This document shows positions 1 to 9,742 of a stretch of 64,000 nt of DNA, piece by piece (within the stretch, counting starts at the first letter, position 1; each line of letters begins with the position of its first letter). Both the position numbers and the translations under genes were made by a program. Below the pieces are notes generated by a model, which did not search any database, was not told the origin of the DNA, and saw nothing but the letters and a program-made list of their open reading frames with translations. Location of the stretch: contig JBDVJO010000011.1 of the NCBI GenBank assembly GCA_039939375.1, forward strand, positions 1,116,001 through 1,180,000. The letters are read 5' to 3'. Origin of the DNA: Paracrocinitomix sp039939375. Lineage in GTDB: Bacteria > Bacteroidota > Bacteroidia > Flavobacteriales_D > Crocinitomicaceae.

Positions 1-1984
1 CCTGCGTATATCCAATTGAATAAATGTTGTCATTTTCATCAGCGGTAATACCCGTCATAGATGAAAAAGCAGTGCTTGCACCAACGTAAGTTCCCCAAGT
101 ATAAACACCTCCAGGCGTAAACTTCATGATGAAACCATCATCATTTCCAGAATTTGAACCTATAAAAAACGCTCCTCCTCCTGGGTTTGAAGTTGGCATT
201 GCTGCTCTTGCAGTTCTTGATACCACCAAAATATTTCCTGAAGGATCTGTAGAAACCTCAGAAACTCTATCCAGGTCAGTTCCACCTATAATTGTAGACC
301 AAGTGGGTTGTAAAGAAGTGTTGAATTTTGTAATTGTATGATCAATAAAACCACTGATAGTAGTGTTGTAATATGCTCCTCCACCTGGATTTACTAAGTG
401 AACTCCAAGAGCGTCATTAGAAACCTGACCTACCAAGATCATATTTCCTGAATCATCAAAAGTTATATCTGAACCTTGTTGGTATCCATTTGCCGCACCG
501 TTTCCGCTATTTAAGTAAGTACTCCATTCAAGGACGCAGTCAGAACTGAATCTTCCGACAAAGACATCTTGGTTTCCAACAAATGTTGAGTTATTATAGG
601 CTCCTGACAGGGTAACCAAAGGAATGTCAAATCCACTAAACTGATAAGATTGACCTGTGAAGTACACTTTGGTTCCATTACATTTTATACCGTTTATTGC
701 AATCCCTGCTCCAGAGGTTGATGCATTCGTATGTTGGTACAATGTACCCCATTGACGAACTCCGTTTTGATCAAATTTAATTATGAATGGATTGTCACCA
801 CCTTTAATATTTGAATCATCTTGGTACCAAGCGCCACCCACACCTGAAGATTGCGTTGGGAAAAATGTCGGATTTCCGCTACATCTTCCTCCTAGGTAAA
901 TTCCATCATTGTCATCAACATCTAAGGTTTTTCCGTAGTCTCCTCCAGTACCGCATAACACATCACTTTCATCACCTCCGTAATAAGTGCACCATTGAAG
1001 TGTTCGGTCTGCATTGAATCTGACTAGAACTAGGTCTAAACTACCGTCATGAATGGCATCATAATATTGACCAGACCCCGCATTTATGGTTGTCCAAGCA
1101 GAAGAATATGAAGCGTAAGCGAGATACATATTTTCATCTGAATCATATGCTCCATTGGCGTGAAAATCAGATCCGCCTCCGTTATCATAGTAGGAAGCCC
1201 ATACAACTGAAGGGTCAATTACTAAGGTTTTGTTAGCGTCAAATTCTTCTATTTTAAACTGCACATAATCTTCTGTAATTTCGAATTGACTTTTTATTTC
1301 TGTTCTTTCAGTTTCATAAAAAGTATAAGGTTCATTCTCAGAAAAAGGACCGAATCCATTTTTAACTTTTAGCCTACCTTCTTCAATAGATAGATTTTCT
1401 GCACCATCATAGGTAAACTTAATGTCGTCAACATTTCCACCAGGATGCACAATGAATTCATATTTGAATGCTCCATTTTGTAATTTATAAGTTAAATCAA
1501 TGTTTGGATAGACTTCTTTATAAGTGACTTTTTCGTAAGAATGTACGTTGAGAATACCATCTGGGCATTGCGCCAAATAATAATTGTGAAAAGATTCTGA
1601 TTCTGTCGTCAAATCATATTCAACTTCTGCTTCTAAATTAGAGCCTATCAATCTGAAATCAATTCGGTAGAAGTATACATTTTTTCCAATTGCCATGTAG
1701 TCTCCTCTGTCAAAAAACTCTTGTTCTTCTTTTGTGAAGTTTGCAGGATCTTTGTCATGCTCTCTGTAAAAGTGATAAACGATTCCTCCTGGAGTGAAGT
1801 AAGCGTTGGTACCAGGTTGTTCTAACTTGAAGTCAATCGAATCTAAAACTTCGTTTTTCTCATTTGCTATTTGTCCTTTGTTGGGGATAAAGCCAGTATA
1901 CCTGGACATGGATTGATTTTCTTGTGCAATACTGAGGTTCAGTACCATCACACTAGAAAACACTAGGTAGAGTAATCTCTTCAT
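1..1984 (-). CDS. Secreted SBBP/beta-propeller-like protein (3' end outside window)
   Basis: Open frame from ATG at 1984 running off the left edge, giving 661 complete codons. It starts MKRLLYLVFSSVMVLNLSIAQ, read as a Sec signal peptide. An N-terminal domain follows with the 'FIPNKGQ' motif seen in large Bacteroidota secreted proteins (DUF7948-like, from memory). From about residue 240 there are repeats of the form 'W..YYGG....D......D..DN.Y..G......' that fit SBBP-type beta-propeller blades. I infer an extracellular or surface structural protein; no catalytic motif is visible. The C-terminus, where a T9SS sorting domain would sit, is not in the window. Confidence 0.8.
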   Translation of the reverse strand, partial: MKRLLYLVFSSVMVLNLSIAQENQSMSRYTGFIPNKGQIANEKNEVLDSIDFKLEQPGTNAYFTPGGIVYHFYREHDKDPANFTKEEQEFFDRGDYMAIGKNVYFYRIDFRLIGSNLEAEVEYDLTTESESFHNYYLAQCPDGILNVHSYEKVTYKEVYPNIDLTYKLQNGAFKYEFIVHPGGNVDDIKFTYDGAENLSIEEGRLKVKNGFGPFSENEPYTFYETERTEIKSQFEITEDYVQFKIEEFDANKTLVIDPSVVWASYYDNGGGSDFHANGAYDSDENMYLAYASYSSAWTTINAGSGQYYDAIHDGSLDLVLVRFNADRTLQWCTYYGGDESDVLCGTGGDYGKTLDVDDNDGIYLGGRCSGNPTFFPTQSSGVGGAWYQDDSNIKGGDNPFIIKFDQNGVRQWGTLYQHTNASTSGAGIAINGIKCNGTKVYFTGQSYQFSGFDIPLVTLSGAYNNSTFVGNQDVFVGRFSSDCVLEWSTYLNSGNGAANGYQQGSDITFDDSGNMILVGQVSNDALGVHLVNPGGGAYYNTTISGFIDHTITKFNTSLQPTWSTIIGGTDLDRVSEVSTDPSGNILVVSRTARAAMPTSNPGGGAFFIGSNSGNDDGFIMKFTPGGVYTWGTYVGASTAFSSMTGITADENDNIYSIGYTQ

Positions 1985-2197
1985 GAAGTGAATTTTGTAA
2001 ATAGGTTAATTGGATAACTAATCTACAAAATTGGTAGATAACAGAGAAAGTTATTTATCGAATACTTTTGTTAAAATATTAATTTTACTTCTTAAGTCGT
2101 TGATTTATAACGTAGAATTAGCGCGTGAGTGCATACAGAAGTGTAACCACTGAGTTTTTCTTAACAAAACAATTTTGAACTGTTTTAAATTCTCACA

Positions 2198-3010
2198 CTA
2201 GAAGAAATAGTTACCTGCCTCTTTTGAGTTCAATACTAAAACAGGAACACCACTTTTGTTTGTGATTAAGCTCTGAGCGAAAGTGTCAAACTGAGGTAAT
2301 AAACTATCCGAATGATATGCGAAAGCTATCAGGTTGGCATTGTTTTTTGCGGCATAATTAACAATATCAGCTGAGTATCCTTTTTCCTTTTTTATAACTT
2401 CACTAACGTAAGGGATTCCAGCTTCTTTAAATTGCTTAGAAAGTAATCCGCTGTGCACGGCAACTTTTAATTTCAGATTAGAATCTATTTTCTTTTCTGT
2501 TAAGATGTGAACTTCTGATTTTAACATTTCTGCCAGTCCTGAAGTTACTTGTTCAATTTGCAAGCTTTCTTGGCTTTCGTCTATTGGAACAACAATTTTG
2601 GATGTGTCGGTTCCGGTAAATTGTTCTTGAACAACTAAGAAAGGTACATGTGTACTTGTAATCACTTTTAAAGCAAAACTTCCAAACATTTTTTGCTGAA
2701 TCCCTTTTGAACCATGGGTTCCCATGATAATTAAAGAGGCTTGGATTTCAGCAGCTGTGTTCGCAATATCTGTGAATATAGAGCCAGATCGAACATGATA
2801 ATTCACTTCGACCCCTGCTGGTTTGTTTTTAATATCCGCAACTAGTTTTTCAAATTGAGATTTAGCTTTCGAAATTCCTTTGCTGTCTTTCACTACATGC
2901 AATAGTTCAACATTGGCATTCATATTTTTTGCTAATTGCAAAGCATAATCTACCGCGTTGTCAGCAACTTTGGTAAAATCGTGGGGTACAAGTAACGCTC
3001 TCCTATTCAT
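2198..3010 (-). CDS. Tandem universal stress protein (UspA family)
   Basis: A 270-residue cytoplasmic protein with two Usp folds in tandem. The N-terminal half (about 1-145) begins with the usual hydrophobic strand 'RALLVPHDFT' and contains the nucleotide-binding signature G-x2-G-x9-G-S ('GTHGSKG...FGS'), so this half probably binds ATP. The C-terminal half (about 150-270) is degenerate and lacks that signature. Double-domain Usp proteins are common in Bacteroidota and are linked to stress or stationary-phase survival; the specific role here is unknown. It is monocistronic, ending 188 bp before a divergent 1984 start and beginning 99 bp from yifB. Confidence 0.88.
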   Translation of the reverse strand: MNRRALLVPHDFTKVADNAVDYALQLAKNMNANVELLHVVKDSKGISKAKSQFEKLVADIKNKPAGVEVNYHVRSGSIFTDIANTAAEIQASLIIMGTHGSKGIQQKMFGSFALKVITSTHVPFLVVQEQFTGTDTSKIVVPIDESQESLQIEQVTSGLAEMLKSEVHILTEKKIDSNLKLKVAVHSGLLSKQFKEAGIPYVSEVIKKEKGYSADIVNYAAKNNANLIAFAYHSDSLLPQFDTFAQSLITNKSGVPVLVLNSKEAGNYFF

Positions 3011-3108
3011 AGTATTGATTTGAAGGTAAATATAGGAAAACTTCTATTGCGAAACTTATTTTTTTCAAACGACTTATTAACCTGAATTTGATAATAGAAT
3101 TTTCAAAC

Positions 3109-4644
3109 TCAACTTAACATTCCTCCACGGTCTAAACTCCTGAAACTTATGGCTTCAGCAATATGAGCGGCTTTAATTTGATTTGATCGATCTAGGTCCG
3201 CAATGGTTCTGGATACTTTTAATATTCGAGAGTAAGATCTTGCAGAGAAACCTAGCTTGTCCATAGCGGTTTTGATGAGGAGTTTACCAGATTTGTCAAT
3301 TTTGCAATAATGTTCGATCATTTTAGGGTTCAATTGTGCATTGTAATGAATGCCTTCAAATTTTTGGAATCGGTTGGCTTGTAGGCTTCTTGCGTTCATT
3401 ACTCTTTCTCTAATTTTAAAGCTTTTTTCACCAGTCCTTTTTTCAGATAATTCATCAAATTTCACTGCTGGTACTTCAATATGTAAATCTATCCTATCCA
3501 TTAAAGGACCTGAGATTTTATTCAGATAACGCTTAACCGCAAATTCAGGATCTGAATTTGGATCAGTTGGGTCGTAAAAATTTCCTGAGGGTGAAGGATT
3601 CATGGAGGCGACCAACATAAATCCAGCCGGATAATCAACAGACATTTTAGCTCTTGAAATGGATACAACACGATCTTCTAGAGGCTGCCGCATGACTTCT
3701 AAAACTTGACGTTTGTATTCTGGTAACTCATCTAAAAACAAAATACCGTTGTGTGCTAAAGATATTTCTCCGGGTTTAGGGTTTGATCCTCCACCTACGA
3801 GGGCGACATCAGATACCGTGTGGTGCGGTGAACGAAAAGGACGACTCATCATCAATCCACTATTTGGACTTATTAAGCCGGCAACAGAGTGAATTTTTGT
3901 CGTTTCTAAAGCTTCATCAATTGTCAATGGGGGAAGTATGGTTGGAAGTCGTTTTGCTAACATGGTTTTTCCAGAGCCCGGTGGACCAACTAATAGTATG
4001 TTATGTCCTCCAGCAGCCGCAATTTCAAGTGCTCTTTTCACGTTTTCTTGCCCTTTAACATCTGCAAAATCAAGATCTGCCAAATTATCAGTTTCAATGG
4101 TTTCAACTGCTTCATAAACGATAGGCTCAAGATCAGAAACACCATTAAAAAAATCTACCACCTCAGTAATGGTATCAACTCCAATAATATCTAATCCTTC
4201 AACTATTGAGACTTCGTTGGCATTTTGCTTGGGAAGTATGAAGCCTTTGTATCCCAATTCTTTGGCTTGCAAAGCAATAGGCAGTGCTCCTTTAATCGGT
4301 CGAACCCCACCATCCAAAGATAATTCTCCCATAATGATGTATTGATTAATTTTATCTTCTTCTATTTGCTCAGAAGCGGCTAAAATTCCAACTGCTATCG
4401 TCAGGTCATAAGCTGAGCCTTCTTTACGAATATCAGCGGGGGCCATATTTACTGTAATTTCTTTACCCGGAAATTTGAATTCAGAATTTGCAAAAGCAGC
4501 TTTTATTCTTTGATGACTTTCTTTAACGGCGCTATCGGGTAATCCTACTAGGAAAAAATTTATTCCTCTTCCTATATTCGTTTCAATTGTAATAGGAATG
4601 GCTTCTATGCCATATACTGCGCAACCAAATGTTTTGATTAACAT
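3109..4644 (-). CDS. comM: YifB/ComM family Mg-chelatase-like AAA+ ATPase
   Basis: 511 residues. The N-terminal ChlI-like domain is followed by an AAA+ module with Walker A 'GPPGSGKTML' and Walker B 'GILFLDELPEY', then the C-terminal Mg_chelatase_C domain. Family knowledge: ComM/RadA-like helicases extend heteroduplex during natural transformation, and YifB homologues are also found in organisms not known to be competent. Length is normal for the family. The start ATG at 4644 is supported by a good promoter just upstream (4676-4705). Monocistronic. Confidence 0.9.
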   Translation of the reverse strand: MLIKTFGCAVYGIEAIPITIETNIGRGINFFLVGLPDSAVKESHQRIKAAFANSEFKFPGKEITVNMAPADIRKEGSAYDLTIAVGILAASEQIEEDKINQYIIMGELSLDGGVRPIKGALPIALQAKELGYKGFILPKQNANEVSIVEGLDIIGVDTITEVVDFFNGVSDLEPIVYEAVETIETDNLADLDFADVKGQENVKRALEIAAAGGHNILLVGPPGSGKTMLAKRLPTILPPLTIDEALETTKIHSVAGLISPNSGLMMSRPFRSPHHTVSDVALVGGGSNPKPGEISLAHNGILFLDELPEYKRQVLEVMRQPLEDRVVSISRAKMSVDYPAGFMLVASMNPSPSGNFYDPTDPNSDPEFAVKRYLNKISGPLMDRIDLHIEVPAVKFDELSEKRTGEKSFKIRERVMNARSLQANRFQKFEGIHYNAQLNPKMIEHYCKIDKSGKLLIKTAMDKLGFSARSYSRILKVSRTIADLDRSNQIKAAHIAEAISFRSLDRGGMLS

Positions 4645-4675
4645 GGGTGTGTATTTTAATTGTGCGCGAGAAATC

Positions 4676-4705
4676 CAAAGATATAAAAGATTATTAATTA
4701 ATCAA
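4676..4705 (-). promoter_or_regulatory. Predicted Bacteroidota-type promoter of yifB/comM
   Basis: On the minus strand, TTG at 4705-4703, 19 nt, then TATCTTTG at 4683-4676. This matches the known Bacteroidota primary-sigma consensus (TTTG / TAnnTTTG). It predicts a leader of roughly 25-30 nt before the ATG at 4644. Confidence 0.6.
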
Positions 4706-4761
4706 TAGAAAGACTAAAATTTAATCAAATAAAAATAAGTACATTCGTATAAAAGAAGGTT

Positions 4762-5031
4762 ATGGCAGAGGAAACAAATAATTCACAAGAGACACCCGTA
4801 AAGGAAGGAAGTATATCAGTTAAACAGAAGACAACGCTTATTGTATCTGTTCTTTTAGTTTTGGCAGTGATAGCATTTGTCGTTCAAAATTCAAATCGAG
4901 TAGAAATTGAATTTTTATTCTTTAAAACGAGAATAAGAATCGTTTACTTAATGCTGTTTTCAGCACTAGGCGGAATAGCAGGATCTTACGTTTTTGCCAA
5001 ATGGCGCAAATCAAAAAAGAAGAAAAAATAA
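4762..5031 (+). CDS. LapA-like (DUF1049) small inner-membrane protein
   Basis: 89 residues: a polar N-terminus, two transmembrane helices (about 26-43 and 59-79) joined by the family-typical loop 'FVVQNSNRVEIEFLFF', and a strongly basic C-terminus (KWRKSKKKKK). This is the LapA/YciS domain layout. In enterobacteria the homologue acts with LapB in regulating LPS synthesis, but no lapB is present here, so the role is inferred only. Its stop (5029-5031) lies one base from the stop of the convergent gene. Confidence 0.75.
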   Translation: MAEETNNSQETPVKEGSISVKQKTTLIVSVLLVLAVIAFVVQNSNRVEIEFLFFKTRIRIVYLMLFSALGGIAGSYVFAKWRKSKKKKK

Positions 5032-5032
5032 G

Positions 5033-5293
5033 TTAACTTTCTAAAAACAATCGTTTACAAATTGCAATTGAGCTTAAAACGGTGAGCAAAATAAGTGCTC
5101 CTGGAATAATGTAAAGTAGCATAGAATTTTGATTTTCATGGTTAAGTTGGTCAGTTGAGGCTGACGCATTACTAATTCCAATACCACTTGCATTTAAAGA
5201 TGTCTGTGTTGAAGTTTCTGATTGATTTTTCATTTCTGAAAAAGTCCAGAGACAAGGAGCCATTAAGGCTAATAGGACAATTAGACGTTTCAT
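5033..5293 (-). CDS. Small exported membrane protein, unknown function
   Basis: 86 residues. The N-terminal hydrophobic segment (about 3-18) looks like a signal peptide or anchor. A Ser/Thr/Asn-rich linker follows (20-55), then a second hydrophobic segment (about 58-80) and a short basic/acidic tail. No family recognised. The low-complexity extracytoplasmic stretch between two hydrophobic segments suggests a small envelope protein. Convergent with the LapA-like gene, one base apart. Confidence 0.5.
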   Translation of the reverse strand: MKRLIVLLALMAPCLWTFSEMKNQSETSTQTSLNASGIGISNASASTDQLNHENQNSMLLYIIPGALILLTVLSSIAICKRLFLES

Positions 5294-5363
5294 GGTTGAG
5301 GATTAGGTTCTAAACTAACGCTCAAATTATGGCCTTATTGTGCAAGGATTAAAAAATACTTTT

Positions 5364-8300
5364 TTAATCGTTTGGTAGCCCAATAATATTGACTTTTTGC
5401 GTTCTGATCAGCTCATTATAAGCAGGGATTTCAACATTTTTAATGTCCTCCCACTTTTGTAGTAAGGCGTTTATTTGTGTAGAAAGTTCATCTCTAACTA
5501 ACATCATTTGCTCAGTTGGTCTGTCATTACTCATGCTGGCCAATGAAGCAACGTGTGCGAGTTTATTATTTAGCATAATCGGGAAGTTAAGCATATCTTG
5601 ATTGCTCTTCAGCTTTGTTTGATACAACTGTTTTTCTATTCCGGTCATGATTGAGTCTAACTCATTTCCTTTTTCAATAACCTCTTCGTTTTGACCTTCA
5701 GGTATGAGTTGTTTCATTTTGGAAATTTGCTCTTTGATTAAGCGCATGTCTGCAATCGCATCATGGGTCATGTCAAGTGTGTTTCTAATGTCTAATAAAA
5801 ACTCGAATTTCATTTTTAAATCTTCTTCCGATCCTTCGCTTCTTGGATCTTTCAAGATGTTGAATTTGTGACCCGAACCGTATCTTTTTCCATTTAAAAA
5901 TAAATCTACTGTATACTCAGCTGGAGGAGCCTTAGGACCGTTCAGGGTTCCCCACCACATTAACATTCCATCAAATTTGTCTGCTTTTGGATAGCGCATA
6001 TCCCAAACAAATAAGTTGGTTCCCAATTCAGGTGTTCCTAAATCTCCTTCTTCTTTTACTGGGTGATTAGAAAATGTGCGAATCAATTTGTTGTCTGGGT
6101 CAAAAAATCGCAAGGAAATGGTGTCATTTTTGTCGAGCTCTTTTTCTAAGAAATAATGTACTCTCACACCACCGCTATGATTCGTTCCAGCTGTTGCTGA
6201 TTCTCTTGTAAATCCTCCCATTTGATAGCTGTCTGCCGGGTCAAAAAGTTCTAAGTGCCAAGGTTTTTTCTGTACCAATTGATGGATTAAATGCAAATCA
6301 TCCAAAATCCAAAAACTTCTACCTTGAGTAGCAACGATTAAATTATTTTCTTTAATAGTCATGTCCGTTATTGGAACGATTGGTAAATTTTGCTGAAACG
6401 CTTCCCAATTCGCACCATTATCAAATGAAATGTATAGGCCGCTTTCGGTTCCACAATAAAGCACTCCAATTTGATTTGGATCTGCCCGTATTACACGTGT
6501 AAAATGGTTGGGATCAATGCCGTTTACTATCTTTTTCCAAGTTTTACCATAATCTGTTGTGTGGTATAAGTAAGGCGCATAATCTCCCATTTTGTAAGAT
6601 GTGGCTGCTACAAAAAGTCCTCCTTTTGTGAACGGATCTACTTCAATACTATTAATCATTGACCATTCAGGTAAATCTTGAGGAGTAACATTTACCCAAC
6701 CAGCTCCGCCATCATTTGAACGCTGGATAAGTCCATCATCAGTTCCTACCCATAAAAGATCTTTTTCATAAGGTGATTCGGCAGCTGCGAATATGGTGCA
6801 ATAGTATTCTACTCCGGTATTGTCTTTAGTGATTGGACCTCCAGAAGGACCTAATTTACTTGGATCATTCCTTGTTAAATCAGGACTAATTACTTTCCAG
6901 CTCTCACCACCATTTGTTGAAACATGGAGATGATTTGATCCAACATATAGTTTTTTGCTGTCATGCGGTGAAAAGAATACCGGGAAATTCCATTGAAATC
7001 TATACTTCATTCCTTCAGCACCGTATCCAATAGGATTGTCTGGCCAAACATTGATGGATCTGTTTTGATCGTTTTGATGGTTTTGGCGTGTTAAAAAACC
7101 GCCATATGAACCTCCATAAACTATGTCATTATTAGTTGGGTCGATAGCAATATGTGCACTTTCTCCACCTGCCGTACTTTCCCAATCGTCTTCTCCAATA
7201 TTTCCCCAATTTACTCTGCTTCTGATTCTGACCGTTGAATTATCTTGCTGTGCACCATAAATTCTGTACGGGAATGAATTGTCCGTTGTAACTCGATAAA
7301 ATTGAGCGGTAGGTTGATTGTGATAAGTTGTCCAATTACTTCCTCCATCAAAAGATATTTGTGCCCCTCCGTCATCAGCTATAATTAATCTTTCGGGATT
7401 CTCTGGGGCAATCCATAGGTCATGGTGATCTCCATGAGGAGCATAATGAGCGCTAAAACTCTTGCCACCATCTGTTGAGACATGATACGCAACATTCATT
7501 ACGTAAACTTTATTTTCATCTTGTGTATCCGCGTAAATTCTTGAATAATACCATGCTCGTTGTCTTAAATTTCTGTCTGAATTTGTGTTTTCCCAAGTTT
7601 TTCCACCATCATCTGATCGGTAAATTCCACCATCTTCGGCTTCAACAATTGTCCAAACTCTTTCTGGATTCACTGGAGAAACAGTAACACCGATTATTCC
7701 TAAAGTACCCTCAGGAAATCCTTCATTTTTTGAAATTTCTTCCCAGTTTTTACCGCCGTCATTTGATTTCCAAAGTGCAGAGCCTTCACCACCGCTAGAA
7801 AAATCATAAGGTGACCTTCTAACATTCCAAGTAGATGCATAGATGATGTCTGGATTTTCTGGATCTAAAATAAGGTCAACTGCTCCTGCATTTTCATTGC
7901 TAAATAAAACACGTTCCCAGGTTTCTCCGCTATTTATAGATTTGTAAACGCCTCTATCTTGAGTGGGTTTATACAAATCGCCTAATACTGCAGCATATAA
8001 AATATCAGGATTTTTAGGATGTATTCGGATTCTTGGGATGTGACGTGAATTTTCTAGTCCAATATGTTTCCAGGTACGGCCGCCATCCACCGATTTATGA
8101 ACGCCGTATCCATAAGAGACATTCCCTCTAACCGTTACTTCTCCTCCTCCAACATAAATGACATTGTTGTCTGATTTACTGACGTCAATCGCACCAATAG
8201 ATCCTCCAAAATAGCCGTCTGAAATATTCTCCCATGAGTTTCCACCATTTTTGGTTTTCCAAATTCCACCACCTGTCGTTCCCATGTAATATAACATAGG

Positions 8301-8462
8301 TTTACCTTCAACTCCGGTTACCGCTGCGGACCTTCCTCCTCGAAATGGGCCAATGCAACGCCATTCTAGTCCTTTTTCAATTTGCTGGTAAGTAGGAGGG
8401 GTGTCTTGAGATATTGCGTTTGACAATGAAAAAAGACAAACGAGTAAGGAAAAGAATTTCAT
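5364..8462 (-). CDS. Large secreted BNR/VPS10-type beta-propeller protein
   Basis: 1032 residues. It begins with a signal peptide (MKFFSLLVCLFSLSNAISQ) and then carries many BNR/Asp-box-like repeats such as 'WKTKNGGNSWENI', 'YKSINSGETWERV', 'WKSNDGGKNWEEI' and 'YRSDDGGKTWENT'. These are typical of sortilin/VPS10-like and sialidase-like propellers. The last ~200 residues are helical and lack a recognisable T9SS C-terminal domain. Homologues are often labelled glycosyl hydrolase, but I see no catalytic residues that justify an enzymatic claim. Probably periplasmic or exported; monocistronic. Confidence 0.8.
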   Translation of the reverse strand: MKFFSLLVCLFSLSNAISQDTPPTYQQIEKGLEWRCIGPFRGGRSAAVTGVEGKPMLYYMGTTGGGIWKTKNGGNSWENISDGYFGGSIGAIDVSKSDNNVIYVGGGEVTVRGNVSYGYGVHKSVDGGRTWKHIGLENSRHIPRIRIHPKNPDILYAAVLGDLYKPTQDRGVYKSINSGETWERVLFSNENAGAVDLILDPENPDIIYASTWNVRRSPYDFSSGGEGSALWKSNDGGKNWEEISKNEGFPEGTLGIIGVTVSPVNPERVWTIVEAEDGGIYRSDDGGKTWENTNSDRNLRQRAWYYSRIYADTQDENKVYVMNVAYHVSTDGGKSFSAHYAPHGDHHDLWIAPENPERLIIADDGGAQISFDGGSNWTTYHNQPTAQFYRVTTDNSFPYRIYGAQQDNSTVRIRSRVNWGNIGEDDWESTAGGESAHIAIDPTNNDIVYGGSYGGFLTRQNHQNDQNRSINVWPDNPIGYGAEGMKYRFQWNFPVFFSPHDSKKLYVGSNHLHVSTNGGESWKVISPDLTRNDPSKLGPSGGPITKDNTGVEYYCTIFAAAESPYEKDLLWVGTDDGLIQRSNDGGAGWVNVTPQDLPEWSMINSIEVDPFTKGGLFVAATSYKMGDYAPYLYHTTDYGKTWKKIVNGIDPNHFTRVIRADPNQIGVLYCGTESGLYISFDNGANWEAFQQNLPIVPITDMTIKENNLIVATQGRSFWILDDLHLIHQLVQKKPWHLELFDPADSYQMGGFTRESATAGTNHSGGVRVHYFLEKELDKNDTISLRFFDPDNKLIRTFSNHPVKEEGDLGTPELGTNLFVWDMRYPKADKFDGMLMWWGTLNGPKAPPAEYTVDLFLNGKRYGSGHKFNILKDPRSEGSEEDLKMKFEFLLDIRNTLDMTHDAIADMRLIKEQISKMKQLIPEGQNEEVIEKGNELDSIMTGIEKQLYQTKLKSNQDMLNFPIMLNNKLAHVASLASMSNDRPTEQMMLVRDELSTQINALLQKWEDIKNVEIPAYNELIRTQKVNIIGLPND

Positions 8463-8531
8463 AGGATTGATTTTAATCCTACCAAATTACCGATTTTTTA
8501 ATGAAATTAATTTTTAAAGTTACGAGCGGCT

Positions 8532-9107
8532 TTAAGCCATGTTTGATTCTATATAATGAATCAATGAATGGATGATTTTTATATGGATTTCTTGAACTCT
8601 GTCAGCCCAATCACTTTTTGGAGCTCTAATTTCAAGGTCTACTAAGCTGGCCATTTTTCCACCGTCTTTTCCGGTAAGTCCAATTACGAACATTCCTTTT
8701 TCTTTTGCAGCGTTTATGGCGTTAATCACATTTGATGAATTTCCTGAAGTTGAAATTGCAAGAAGTACATCTTCAGGTCTTCCAATGCTCTCTACAAATC
8801 GTGAGAAAATGTGGTCATATCCGTAATCATTTGAAATACAACTAATATGAGATGGATCAGAGATGGCAATGGCAGCTAAAGGACCTCTGTTTTCTCTAAA
8901 TCTTCCTGTCATTTCCTCTGCAAAGTGCATAGCGTCACTCATAGATCCACCATTTCCACAAGAAATAACTTTTCCGTTATTTTTTAAAGATTCAATAATC
9001 TTGTTTCCGGCGGTTTCTATGCGTTTGAAGTTGTCTTCATTTGCTACGAAATCACTAAGAACTTTCTGTGCTTCAAAAAAATGGCTCGCTATTTGTTTAG
9101 TACTCAT
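8532..9107 (-). CDS. gmhA: Phosphoheptose isomerase (sedoheptulose-7-phosphate isomerase)
   Basis: SIS-domain protein of 191 residues, closely matching GmhA along its whole length: 'SCGNGGS..DAMHFAEE.TGR.RENR', 'ISTSGNS.NVI', 'TGKDGGKMA' and 'D..QEIHIK.IH.LI'. It converts sedoheptulose 7-phosphate to heptose 7-phosphate, the first step to ADP-heptose for LPS inner core. I chose the ATG at 9107 (MSTKQ); an in-frame TTG three codons upstream is less likely. No other heptose genes are next to it. A TACTTTTG -7-like element lies at 9132-9125, with no clear -33 partner. Confidence 0.92.
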   Translation of the reverse strand: MSTKQIASHFFEAQKVLSDFVANEDNFKRIETAGNKIIESLKNNGKVISCGNGGSMSDAMHFAEEMTGRFRENRGPLAAIAISDPSHISCISNDYGYDHIFSRFVESIGRPEDVLLAISTSGNSSNVINAINAAKEKGMFVIGLTGKDGGKMASLVDLEIRAPKSDWADRVQEIHIKIIHSLIHYIESNMA

Positions 9108-9175
9108 TAGAATCAAGATTTTATCAAAAGTAACAAAAATGTATTCGTGATAATCCTTAAGTGATAAACTTCTAT

Positions 9176-9183
9176 TATATTTG
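9176..9183 (+). promoter_or_regulatory. Putative -7 element (TATATTTG)
   Basis: Perfect match to the Bacteroidota -7 consensus TAnnTTTG, 44 bp upstream of the ATG at 9228. No clear TTTG is seen about 20 bp upstream of it, so confidence is limited. Confidence 0.4.
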
Positions 9184-9227
9184 AGAGGTCATACACTATA
9201 GGGGTGTGGATACCAAAAAACAATTTT

Positions 9228-9647
9228 ATGAAAAAGACACTTTTACTTTTATTTTTTTCTGCCCTTGTTTCAAGCGCATTTTCACAGGGATGTTTAGACG
9301 ATTGGAGGAACGCATTTGAAAAAAGAGGGGCATATACGGTATCTGATGATATGCACCGTAAAGTTTATATTCACTTTGCAGATGGAGAAGACTCGTATTG
9401 CGTTTCTGGAAAAGCAAGAGTTGAAAATGGTAAGGTAGTTTCAATTTTTCTTCAGTACGAAGATGGAACGTATGAATTAATGGATATGAAAATTGCGAAT
9501 TCCAAAGGTCAAAACGCAAGCATCACTAATGGAATTTCTGAAGAAATTATTAATGAAGAAGGAGATCACTTCTATGTTATTTTCGTTGAGAAATTAAAAC
9601 CAAAGAAAAAAGCTTATAAAACAGTTGGCGGTCCTGGTGACATGTAA
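9228..9647 (+). CDS. Small secreted protein, unknown function
   Basis: 139 residues from the ATG at 9228. An upstream in-frame GTG at 9204 would put extra polar residues before the signal peptide, so I rejected it. Signal peptide 'MKKTLLLLFFSALVSSAFSQ', then a compact beta-rich domain of about 120 residues with two cysteines. No family recognised. A strong intrinsic terminator follows directly, so it is a single-gene unit. Confidence 0.7.
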   Translation: MKKTLLLLFFSALVSSAFSQGCLDDWRNAFEKRGAYTVSDDMHRKVYIHFADGEDSYCVSGKARVENGKVVSIFLQYEDGTYELMDMKIANSKGQNASITNGISEEIINEEGDHFYVIFVEKLKPKKKAYKTVGGPGDM

Positions 9648-9668
9648 CGGTTATAAAAATTTGTAATT

Positions 9669-9701
9669 AAAAGCCCTTTCGTTTTGAGAGGGCTTTTTTT
9701 T
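9669..9701 (+). terminator. Rho-independent terminator
   Basis: Inverted repeat AAAAGCCCTTTC (9669-9680) / GAGAGGGCTTTT (9686-9697) with one G-U pair and a 5-nt loop, followed by a T-run to 9701. It ends the transcript of the 9228 gene. Confidence 0.85.
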
Positions 9702-9742
9702 GTGCCACACTCTAGGCACAATTGTTGATGATTATTGGTTCC

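Noticed and set aside
9204..9227. GTG at 9204 as the start of the small secreted protein
   Set aside because: It would place polar residues ahead of an otherwise standard signal peptide; ATG 9228 is a better start.
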